Assembly: GCF_050908995.1 (NCBI RefSeq)
Contig: NC_135119.1
Span: 13,516,001 to 13,580,000 of the forward strand
DNA from: Andrena cerasifolii
Lineage: Eukaryota; Arthropoda; Insecta; Hymenoptera; Andrenidae
Direction: 5' to 3'
DNA length: 64,000 nucleotides
The translations under genes and the position numbers were made by a program. This document shows positions 1-11,600 of the stretch, piece by piece. The notes below the pieces were generated by a model that did not search any database, was not told the DNA's origin, and saw only the letters and a list, made by a program, of their open reading frames with translations. How positions within the stretch are numbered: the first letter of the stretch is position 1; each line of letters starts with the position of its first letter.

Positions 1-2551
1 TTAACAATCAGTGAACCTACCCCTTGGGACAACCAGCTCCGGTCTCCCCTGCTAATTATAATTCATCAATATGCACTTTGAAATGTACATTTGCCGTGGA
101 TCTTTCATAATGACGCGAACTTGTAAATAATATTCATTTATCCGTTTCGAATCCAATATCGCGGGAGTATTGGAGGGAAAACATATCCAGGTATAAATTT
201 CCTCAATTTAATTACACTTTCATATTTGATAAGCTGTTAATTCACTGTGTAACCGATATCCATTGAAATTTCGTTATTCAAACTCTACTTATGCCGCAAA
301 TGATTTAATTGGACTGGCCTGGGTGCGATCGATTTTGCACATACGCGCTGAAACTGCCCAGTGCCTTTATTTCGCGTTATTTAACTAATTACGACCGGGG
401 CTTTTACCATGCAGTGATATCAGCAAAATTAAGGCTTCCGGGTATCAAATTCGTGCCGCCATATCATTATTCTATACATTTTTAAAAGGCATTAAACATC
501 TTTTATTCCTATTATTTGAGGTATTTCTGAAAATAGGAAATAATGATGATCTTGTTACATATGTAGGAACAGTACAATTATGTTTACTGGAATAGGAAAA
601 CTGAAGCAATTTATAAAAAGCTAGGCAAAAGTAAATTCCGTTCAATATCCTTATACTTATTCCTTACTTCCTTACTAATATATAAAAGTGAAACGTTGTC
701 TGTTTGTTTGTCCTCCTTTCGCGTCTAAATGGATTTCAATGATATTTTGTATATATAATATTTATAACTTTCCTATCGCCTCTAGGGTAAATAATTGTGC
801 ATTTCGAATTCCTCAAGACTTGCAGAAACATATCTTGCAAAAAACTTTCGTTGCCAGCTAGGCCCAAAATTGACCAATTTCTACCATTCTCCTTTCAATT
901 TCATTCCAAATCTCTTAAAATAAAAGGGCGATCGTTTAATTCCCCCACTTTCATCAATAACTCCACTAATTATAAACGAGTGTACTTAAAAATTTCGAAA
1001 AGAGGCGAATAGAGGTCGAAAAGAGGCGAATATTTGTGAATTTTTTTTTAAGAAGCGGAAGCGTATATTTTTACAGAACTTTTTGCGCTTAAAAGAGCAA
1101 CATTTAAAGAACATTTGGTAATTTTTTCGTAGAAAAATATTTACGTTTATAATAAAATAAGAAGCGACATCCAAGAAGCATTTTTAAAAATTTGCTTTCG
1201 CGGTGAGCACTGCCATTCGGAACCAGATTATCTAAAATCAAAAAACAAAAAAGATTTCGTTAGTATATTAATGTATCCTCAGGTTGACGGAGAGAATTTT
1301 CCGAAATATTAAGTTAAAACAAAATGGCGACTATTTAAAGTTGAAATCCTGATTTTTTCGCGCATTTTTTATATCACGCATTATGCATTTGGCCCCATCA
1401 CTAAGAATCGTTTAATCTATGCTACATCCAGCTTGATAGACTTGGCAATGTATGCGACAGCGGTAATCAGAACGTGGCGAGTCGCTTTCGAAATCACCGT
1501 AAGGCCGGACATATTCGATGTACGATCCAATAAATTGCGCTACTAGTTAGAAGCATGTAATTATTCGTGATGCCACATCCAATTTAATATTTACGTCTGC
1601 AACCACGCGCGCAGTGTGTTTCAACGATGAAATAGCAGTTTCAAATATCAAATCAAGGTTTCGATACGAGTTTATTATCGGCAATTAACGTTTGGAATAT
1701 CATTTGTACGGTAGTAACTAATTTAATAAGGCGATAATAATGTTCCAATGCTGATTAGAATTGCTGCATAATAAAATACGCGCGTCGCGCCATGAACATT
1801 AAATTATTACGAATTATGACCTAAGTAGTCAACATACACATCGCACATAAATGAAATGTTCTTTTTGTCAGTTACAGTACTTTTGACGAGGAAAATACGT
1901 ATTTCCGTTTTAAAAAATGATGTTGTTTCTGAGATCTGTTGAAATGCAACCTGAAAGAAAGATACGGTATTATATTATAATTTAACACTCTTGAAACAAA
2001 GATTGTTTCACTGATGTTCTCCCGTATAATCAAAGGAAAGTGAGATATTTTAGATTCTAATGTTAGTTGAATTATTCTGTATAAAGAGTCCCATCGGATT
2101 ACTTATCAAATGAGTCAACTTAAATCAAAGTATATAAATATTGCCTGAAAAGTTTTAATTACGTAGGTGGAAGGTTATTTCAAACACTCTTTAATCGAAT
2201 GCATAATTAGTCGACGGACACTTTATCCATTAGTCACTAAAATGTTGCTTCAGGTTATTACCATTAACTCTTGTTGGATATTCGAATAAACTGTTTTCCA
2301 CTGGTAATCCCTGCTCAACTACTATTGACAGTATTAACCGGGGAAGTGGACGAGATTCGGATCACAGCTTTAGCTGAGGTTTTACATGTAATTCGTACGC
2401 ACCATGTGTAATAATGTATTAAACTATTAAACTTATAGGTAGGCTTGCTTCGCTACTTAAAATTTCACTAAAAAATTCATTCTATAATCCACATTCAAAT
2501 AATTCCACGGATAATTGAATATATTATATATTATATAAATATTATATAATA
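1..2551. other. AT-rich non-coding, probably glypican intron
   Basis: No exon, recognisable repeat end or RNA gene was found. Because the first visible glypican exon needs an upstream exon that is not in the window, this stretch is most simply intron. A short duplicated motif (AAGAGGCGAATA) is near 1000-1030. Confidence 0.4.
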
Positions 2552-3038
2552 CAGTGGGTGGCAAAATTATTATACTCAAACAAAAAGGTTTGCGATTTTG
2601 TAAGTTTAAGCGATGGAATAAAATAGATGTCTCCTTTTTAATGATATAATATTATTTTTTGATACTAGTACATGTATTTAAAAATGCAAATTAAATACAT
2701 TTAGATATATAGGTTTAAGACTATATTGCGCGAGAAATACAATTACTCAATTTAGCTTTTATGACGGCTTGGATACGGCGTGGCATGCTTTCAGTGCATT
2801 CTGTGGCTACCTCCTGCAATTTTGGAATATTCTGCCATACTCTGATTTCTGTCTTATTTGTAATAATTTTATTCCCGCCCTTTTAAAAACAAATAAGATT
2901 TATATTGCCAGATGTTGTAGCTAATCAATGAATGAAAAAAAAAACAATAACATTCCACGCATTGTTACTTTAATTACAGCCACAACTTTCACAGATTTTG
3001 ATGCAAATGTTTGAGCATAATAATTTTGCCAGCCTCTG
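2552..3038 (-). mobile_element. Tc1-like DNA transposon, internally deleted (487 bp)
   Basis: Imperfect terminal inverted repeats start CAGTGGGTGGCAAAATTATT on the left, and the complement of the right end reads CAGAGGCTGGCAAAATTATT. TA flanks both ends (2550-2551, 3039-3040). On the minus strand, 2750-2850 still encodes VWQNIPKLQ followed by SMPRRIQAVIKAK, the usual C-terminus of Tc1 transposases. The catalytic region is missing. Confidence 0.85.
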
Positions 3039-3040
3039 TA

Positions 3041-3932
3041 TTTAACATACACTTAAAAATATTAATGAAATATAATAATATTATACTTATATAAGAAATG
3101 TAATATATTTGACCACGCTGCTTAAAATTAATTACAGTTTTATTAAAGTTAAACTCGATTTTTACAAACATAATGTGCGCTAACTTAACCACGTGTAAAT
3201 CTTGAATCAAATCTGAAGTCCGAAATGCACACCCGTCGTAAATCAAACCCAGCACCCGGTCATCGAAGATCGCGTCAAATTGTGGCGCTCGTTCCAAGAA
3301 GCGTTATTACAAGAGCTATATCTATAGTTGGTTCCCTCTTTTGTTCATCAGTCAGCAACAGAAGTGCAAAAGATTACTGCAGGCGACCAATGAATCGAAG
3401 CGAGTTTGCCTGCCACGATGCTTCTGCGAACGCGTGCCAACGATTGCAACGTATATGTAAACCTATATGACATAGATGCATACACGTGCGCGTTGTATAT
3501 GCACGTTCAAGCGAGGAGATGAACCGAAAGATTTATCGAGAAGAACAGACATAGCTGGCATTTGATATTGAAACGACTCGCAGTCGATATTTATCCAATT
3601 ACCACCGCGTTCAACGGAAGTCGGATTTACGTTGCTGCGAGACGTTGCGCGTGGCTATGGAGCTCATTCGCTTGGAATGCTAAAGATTCCTGCGATATCT
3701 ATGATCAAAACGTTTTGATTGAACGGACACGTTTGACACTCGATATTTATCCAATTACATGGCACTGAATCAGTGGTTCTCAATTTCACGGAGGGTCTGT
3801 TTACCCGTGGGGCGCTGTCGCTATTCCTCTTCGAACCATCTCCCCCGCTATTTCTTCACTTCATTCATACGAAATATTACACGTATATAATTCTTCTTCT
3901 TTACATGAAATTGAAGTTTTAGGAGTATTCTA
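3041..3932. other. Non-coding; direct duplication and a lone hAT-like end
   Basis: The phrase CGATATTTATCCAATTAC occurs twice (about 3582 and 3740). CAGTGGTTCTCAA at 3771 resembles a common hAT terminus, but I see no partner end nearby. No gene was recognised. Confidence 0.3.
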
Positions 3933-4471
3933 CTAACAAGGGGAGGACACCATTTGGTAGACACCGATTTTGATGAGCCTTGGTACGATGGATCTGTGTT
4001 GAAAATAAGTAAATAGGTGTCCGAGCGTTTCAGCCAATAGGCTTTAATAATAGAGATATTTACATGTAAATTATTAAGAATTTCACAGTGGCCGTAGGGT
4101 TTTAGTGGGTAAAAATCCCACACTACCCTGGCGCCGGTGGGAGATTCCCTTCTGGAGGCACCGGGATGACGTTTGAAGATGTCTCCACGTTAAAAAAAAA
4201 AAACTTTATAAATTTTTTTTTATAAATTTTGTTTTTATAATTTTTTTTTAACTTGGGGAAATCTTCAAAAGGCACCCTGACTCCTCCAGAGGAGAATCCC
4301 CCGGGGTGCCAGGGTAGTGTGGGATTTTTATCCATTAAAACCCCACGGCCACTATAAAATTTTTAATAATTTTCATGTGAATATCTCTATTATTAAGGCC
4401 CATTGGCAGAAACGCTCGGACACATATTTAATTATTTTCAGTGTCTACCACATGGTGCCCTCCCCTTTTAA
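3933..4471. mobile_element. Foldback (long inverted repeat) element
   Basis: Two imperfect arms of about 250 bp face each other around an A/T-rich centre near 4190-4250. The left arm starts AAGGGGAGGACACC and the right arm ends with its complement GGTGCCCTCCCCTTTT. Matching inner blocks include GTGTCCGAGCG, TTTAATAATAGAGATAT and the CCACACTACCCTGGC region. There is no coding capacity. The right border reads TTAA. Confidence 0.75.
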
Positions 4472-4828
4472 GTTTATATGCTGATGTGACTAGGTGATCA
4501 GGTACGAAGGGACTTAGCCTATACGTATGCGAAACATTATTACATAAGAATATTCTTATGTACCTTGAATTTCCATAAAACTGAAAATAACACTGTCCAA
4601 CAGCCATTTTGATCTGTATCATTCAATAGCCGTTTCTTATAGATTTTTGAGCGCGGAAAACGAATCCACAAACCGTTTGTCAAACCGCCATCACCCTCAG
4701 TTTTCAAGAAATTCGATTTTGAAAAAAAAAATGCAAATTTTCAACTTTGAACATCTTTTGTGTTCAAACCCTCGCTTTTGTGTTCTATCAACCCTCGTGA
4801 ACACAACGATATAAGTTATTATTGAATT

Positions 4829-5338
4829 ACAAACATTTAAATATGCTTAAACAACGATCAAAGGGAGGAGGACACCCCAAATGCACTTTCTATATATTTC
4901 CAAAACTAAGGGTCGAGGAGAAAATCTGACCACACCACGCGATGCAGCAGACATTTTTCCTTCGGAAAGCATGAACAGAAGTGGTAAAACACTTTTTGTT
5001 TTCAATACAGAAACGAAAGAGTTTGGTAAAACGTGCGGCGCGGACGGTGGTAGTCACGCGCGTTATGCGATTCTGTGGCGCTGAGCGCCATTGACTACCA
5101 CTGCCCGCGCCGCACATTTTACCTAACTCTTTTTTTTCTGTATTGAAAACAAAAAGTGTTTTACCACTTCTGTTAATGCTTTCCGAAGGAAAAATGTCTG
5201 CTGCATCGCGTGGTGTAGTCAGATTTTCTCCTCGACCCTTAGTTTTGGAAATATATAGATATACATCTCCAAAAACTGGTGCATTTCGGGTGTCCTTCTG
5301 CCTTCGATCGTTGTTTAAACATAATTAAATGTTTAGTG
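4829..5338. mobile_element. Foldback (long inverted repeat) element
   Basis: The arms are about 230 bp: ACATTTAAATATGCTTAAAC with AACGATCAAAGGG on the left, and the complement AACATTTAATTATGTTTAAAC with AACGATCGAAGG on the right. The centre is a GC-rich palindrome, GGCGCTGAGCGCC, near 5080. Open frames across both arms mirror each other and are not genes. Confidence 0.75.
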
Positions 5339-5509
5339 TAACAGTCATTTTTCTTAAGATTAACCCCAAGTTTTCTTACAATCGCCATCGAAGATACTAC
5401 TAAAGAGATTCTCTAATAGAAGAAATCACGTTTCGTCCCTATTGTCCAAAATGTATTACACGAATTGACGAATTAGTGGTTTCATCTATTTCTTCATAAT
5501 TGCTTTCAG

Positions 5510-5654
5510 GTACACAAAGACCGTCGTAGACTCGAGTCTAATGGCACAGAGGTACAACCCCGAATTCACTATAACGACATCGTCACCGACGGCAACTTCC
5601 TATGGCTACACGAACACCAGCGTGCTCATTGACCAATTGAGGCGCATTAATCAG
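5510..5654 (+). CDS. Glypican exon (antepenultimate): end of core domain
   Basis: The acceptor is a pyrimidine-rich stretch ending TTTCAG before 5510, and the donor CAG|GTGAGT follows 5654. One base completes a codon from the exon upstream, then 48 codons follow in phase 0. The peptide contains MAQRYNPEFTI and LIDQLRRINQ, which I compare with the NPE and QxIxxLK stretch near the end of the vertebrate glypican core. An internal methionine at 5541 is in frame but is not a start. Confidence 0.85.
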
Positions 5655-8600
5655 GTGAGTCCGCGTACTGTAATTGCTTGTTCAGCTCAGCCTTGGCCAG
5701 CCTTGTTTCCGATTGAATCGTACCTCTCGCTCGCATCCTGTTTTTAACTTGAACTTAAAGCTCGTCGAGGGGGAAGAAGCTTCATGGAGACCACTGTTCT
5801 TCCATCGTGGCGGCTGCTTGCGATAATGGCTCTCTCAGAGCTTCGGTCTAACCTTATTGAACATTTGTGGATAGGAAGTGGACAAATATTATGAACATGT
5901 GTAGTTACAAGTGTAGAAACCTTTAAATAATACGTTAGAAAACATTGGAACGGTAGGTGTAGAGCAAAATTACACATTTTGTTCGAAGAACGCCAGGCTG
6001 CTTGTGAATGCTCAAACAATACATTTGAAATTTATATACTTTTATCTTATACTTTTCTGTATTACACACTAGAAGTTTCAATTATGACAGTTGGCGTGAC
6101 CCTTTCTATCACAATATGGATGTGGTTTGAAAGCTTACGTAACTTATAAGCAGATATTTGCTTCTGTCCTTAATACTTACCTTGCATTCTTTTTTGCACT
6201 TGAAATCATTTGAAATCAGACGTTTACTAACTGGTTAAAATTATCTGAAAACATGAAACACTTTGTCAAAATATAATAATGCGTATATGTACAAAAGTGG
6301 ATTAATGTGAGCGATTAGATATAAGATCTTATTAAAGACTTTAATAACTTGGAAACGATTGATTTCAAACAATTCAAACATTTTATGCGGTCGTAAATCG
6401 TACAATTTTATTTCCTTAAAAAATTTGGATACGATTTTAAAGATATGGCCGACAATGTAAGTCTGGCTTGCTGGAAATAGAGTGATTGTTTTTTTTTAAT
6501 TTCTTTATTTAATGTCGCATCTGCTTGTTAGCCCTTAGCGATCACAGTGAATTATGTGGGATTTTGATAGACGTGTATTTGACAGCCATGTAAAGTCAAT
6601 TGTGTAATCATTCGTACATATGTATTTCCAACGTGGCATTACTGGAGCTAAATGTCGCTCAAACTTTTTGTTTTTGCTTGAAAGACTGGATTAATAGATT
6701 AATACATGATAACTTGGATTGCTACTTAAGGGGGGGGGCCCTATTTAGGACGTTAAGATTAAAGTGATTTTTGGGATTTTTTTTCTCAGAAACTGTTGAG
6801 TGGATCTTTTCCAAACTTTCAGGGCATTTTAGTCCACATTCAAACAATAAAAGTTAATTTTTTCGTTACAAAGTGTTCGGTAGAAATCGAGATAGGTATA
6901 TGAGTAAAAAATCAATGTGAATTAAAATACCCTGAAAGTTTGGAAAAGATTCGCTAAACAGTTTCTTAGACAAAAAATTCTCAAGAACCTCCGTATCCCT
7001 AGCGTCCTAAAAAAAGCGCTAAGTGGAGCATAATTTGTAAAAATAGTTCATTCTTAAATTTCCAAATTTTAGTAGCAATATTAATTTCTAGACAAAATAA
7101 ATCCAGTATCCTTCATTCGATCGATCGTCGAGCAGTGATCAGCAAAATAATTATTAAAAAAAATCCACGCGGAAAACCAAAATATTAGGTTATTGTTGCG
7201 TAGGAGCTACAATTGATACCCCTTGGCAAATCTTGTAACTAGACGCTTGTAGTAGAAAATGCTTGACGCAGGTTCTCGTCGAAAAAGTGAAATTGTTGCA
7301 CAACATTCGTGTACCTAATCCACACCTACTTCTTTCTCTACTTACTAATTCTCTTCACGATTATCTCGCTCATACCTATTCTTCACTCTGGCATTCCAAT
7401 GTTTGCGCCCATTTATTTTGCATTTCCAACCGCAGGTCGACAAAATTATTCTTTTATAAATCTATCCTTGGCAGCGTGATCCAAAGAATTGGTCATTTCT
7501 AACCATTGTCTTTTGAGTTAAATCGGTAACCAGAAGTCCGTATTCGCATTATTAGGAAGGTTACACACTAGCGGAAGTTAACGACTAAGCCAGGTCATAA
7601 ATTACGTTCCAATCTCGATTTATTCATACGACGAGGTGTGCGCAGTCGTGCCTGTCGCGCGGGACTCGAACTCATGCGTGAATAGAAGGCGCGAAAGATC
7701 TGACTAAATGCCGCGTGGGTGAAAGATCAATTCCTCAAGTCGGTTCCGATTGTCTGTGATTGGCGAGCAGGTGCCACCTGGCGTATTAGGCATACAGGGT
7801 GTTTCAAAACAATTAGTATAAAATTGACTGATGAGTTACAGAATTCGAGAAGAGAAAGAAAAAAGTCCTGAGCAACATAGGTTCACGACTTAGGCCTATT
7901 TAAGGGGAGGTTTCGGTCTAAAAGTCGATTTTTTATTATTTCATTTTTCGAATGTTCGAACTTTTAGGAATGCGTGTTTAAAAGGATTTGTTGAAATTCG
8001 TAAAATTCCCGAAGTTATAGGCATTTGAGTAGCGGCAAATGCATGGGTAACACCCGGCAACTCGGCACTCACGTAAAACTTTAAACGCGTTTTTCTCGAA
8101 ACAGTGCTCTCAAAACGGTGGGACCTGTACCTCCAAAAATTTTTATCCGATTCGACTGAAACTTTTTTTTACTTTGAAGAATATACTTCTGGCAAGGAGG
8201 GAAACCAGAAAAAAATACAAAAAATTGGAAATTTATAATTTTCAAAGGCGTTGAAAGGACGAAAAATATAGGGGGAAAGTGATTTCAAACTTCAAGTGTC
8301 GTTATTTTCTTAAAAAATGTCTTTTGCATTTTTTTTTCTGGTTTCCCTCCTAGTCAGAAGAATATTCTTCAAAATAAAAAAAGTTTCGGTCGAATCGGAT
8401 AGTAACTTTTGGGGATACAGGTCTCACAGATTTTGATCAATTTTTTTTGACGCCTTGACTTTAACGACTCCCCAGTGTCGTCTGTAATGATTAATTATAA
8501 AACAAAAAATATATTTCTACAACGTAAGATATCCTTAATACAATGCAAAAAGTCCCATTAAATTATATGTAGAAGTTTTCCTTTAATTAATTCCTAAAGA

Positions 8601-11600
8601 TCACCTGTTTTTTGGGCTCTAGACCGGAACCTCCCCTTAAAGTACATAGATACCTACTCTGATCTTTATGAGAAGGTTTCTAAAGAATCTTTAAATCAAC
8701 ACAGGTATTAAGGAAACAGCACAAACGCGTACTATAAGCGGAAGTTAATTGCAAAGAATGTGGTCGAACGAGATGAAACTTGGTGGGTATTGCGAGGGGT
8801 GTGGAAAGACCCCAAAAATGAAATTTTAGTTGCGGCAATTAATGGGTTCAAAAGATACAGGGGTAATTGTGCATAAAAGGGTACACCTTACCGATTTTTT
8901 TTTAATCACTTTACCACGGTAGGGTAAACGACCCAATTACTGACACCTAACCAATTACTGTCACCTTAAGCTTTTTTACTTAAAATAACGAACAAATAAA
9001 CTATAGTATATAATCTATAGTATAGATTATAGGTTGAATTGCATAATTCTTTTTGCGTATGACTTTACAAAGTTTATTTGTTCGTTATTTTAAGTAAAAT
9101 AGCTTAAGGTGACAGTAATTGGTTAGGTGCCAGTAATTGGGTCCTTTACCCTACCTCTTAACAATATTTCTGTTGACTTATACCGTCACAACGCATTCCA
9201 CTTTCCAACTTGGCCCGAGTATTAGTATCGGTTGGGGCTAGATTAGTTCGGGGGGCGCGTGCCCGCTCGCGGACGCGTAAAGCGTCGTAGCGAACCGAAG
9301 TGAGTTTGGCATATGCTAAAAATGAGACTGTGGTTAAAAAATTTCAAAGATAAAAAATGGAGGACGGGATGACAGCCGGGTAGAGGGGCCTGCACCAAAG
9401 TCCAAAAAGAATTCCCAGAAACAAAGAAAAATTAACATTAATTTTTTATTAATATTTAAGAAACTAATAAATACCCGAAGCTACAATTTTAGATTTAAGG
9501 TCCACACCCCCTGCCCACCCCTCATCCCAAACCTCATCTCGATCGGCCACCGGTACTCTTAATAACATCCACATACGAGTACTTCTTTCTACACTTTTCA
9601 TTTCGTTGCACCCAGTAGGGAATACCTCCCCCTCTACATTTGTTGAAACGACCTTTATGAGTCGATTGCACTATACACTAATGGTCATTAGGCGCCTATA
9701 AAGCGCAGAAGTTTCTGCTTAAAACGAGCAAAAGTTTCCCCCCCCCCCCCCCCGGGAAGAACTTATCCAATTTTAACGTACAGGCTGTACGCGATAGACC
9801 ACTTTGCGCCCATCGCTGGTTACCTGTCAGTCGCCGAGACGCCATCTAACGTTTAAGTGCACGTTAATTCGCGTGCCTAGAAATCAGGCCGCCAACTTGC
9901 GCCTGTTGCGTGCCGAACACCTGCACACCCGTCAACTGCAGGCATATCGCACCTGTGTAATCCAATTTGAAATCGTACAGAGTTGGAAGAAGGCAGCTCG
10001 TAGCGATATGTATGACAATGTGCGAACTCATGAATGATTTATGGGGAAACAACTCCATGAGCGTTTCCAGCGTATCCGATCGTCGCCATTCCACTTTTTT
10101 CCCCTCACCCCCCCCCCCCCCACCCTCCCCCACCCCCACGCCCCCTTACGAATAAACGTTTATCCAGTTGCGATCTACATACGGCCAGCGTTTTGCATAT
10201 TACATAGTTACTAAACGCAAACGAGCCCGTGCGCGGCGCGGTCGTGCATCACGGAAGACGTAATTAGGCAAGGTAACTACCTCCACATTTTCAATAACGT
10301 TGTTAATAGTTGACCGTTTAATCATGAGTTCGTTACAGCTGCAAAGTGAAACGAGCAAACCTCGTTTACGAGGTTGATTTGAATATAGACTGAAAATGGA
10401 TTCAATCTGGAACGTTACTTCTATTTCAGAGCTATCTTCTTGTATCTTTATTTCGCATACAATATTAATCGTTTGAGTCGTTGATTGTCCGCTGGGCGAT
10501 GAGTAGCTTGACCGCGCGTTGGATGCAGTGCCCATCGCTACTGATCATTTCATTCGTACACGTTTCAAAATATACTTCTAGATGTATTAGAATTGGATCC
10601 TGTTATGATCTCAAATCCTCATTTTCGTCGAGGAGTAGGTAGCACTAATAATTAGCAACATGTGTAGTTTCATGCTTAGGATGGGTCCATGCGGAACCTG
10701 TATCCGTCAAGCGAGGGTTAACGGGGACCACCACTGTGACGGCCGGAAAAGTAAGCCATTTTTAAGAATTTTTTTTGGGAATAATTTACAGTTTTCATAG
10801 AAAAATTTTATTACCTATCTTTAGTACACTTAAGAGACTACACAAAAGAAATAAATAAATTGAAAAACATCCATAAATTTTAATATATTAATTAATCTTC
10901 TAGACACCCCCACGCGAGCTGGTCGAATGTGTAACTATGGAACAGCAGATCCGAAATCAAATTTATTTTTTTTTTTATAAACTATGTGAGTGTAGTTTCC
11001 GTGGTACCTACTGATTTCTGAAACAAATTATTTTTGTAAAAATGGTGCGCTTTAGAAGAAAAGTTTCGAAAATCCGCGAATAAGATGGACAGTTTTTCGA
11101 GCGTATTTAAAAAAAAAATTGTTTTCAATCAAAGAATTCATACGTACTACACTCATATAGTTTATAAAAAAAATTAAATTTGATTTCGGACCTGCTGTTC
11201 CATAGTTACACATTCGACCAGCTCGCGTGGGGGTGTCTAGAAGATTAATTAATATATTAAAATTTATGGATATTTTTCTATTTTTTTGTATAGTCTCTTA
11301 AGACAGCTTATTAAAGGTAGGTAATAACAATTTTCTATGAAACTGTAAATTATTCCTGAAAAAAATTCTTAAAAATGACTTACTTTCCGGCCGTCACAGT
11401 GGTGTTCTCCCTTAATAAAGGTACGGTTAGCCTGCATTTCGAAATGATTCACTAACATGGGATATTGTTTGATGTTGTCATAGTTTACATGATGAAGTTC
11501 TTGTATGACAGAATTCATTCTCGATGATATTTGTACACCAGAGATAGAGCTTGTTGTGAGGTTGCCGGGGCTGAGATTCTCCCTGAGAATCTTGTGGGTT

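Noticed and set aside
4881..5328. Mirrored short open frames on both strands
   Set aside because: They are the two arms of one inverted repeat translated in opposite directions.
5541..5654. ATG at 5541 as a gene start
   Set aside because: The frame is open upstream to a consensus acceptor at 5509 and the upstream residues belong to the glypican exon.
7794..7830. Tc1/mariner-like end TACAGGGTGTTTCAAAAC
   Set aside because: No matching opposite end was found within the following 1.5 kb, so no element borders can be given.
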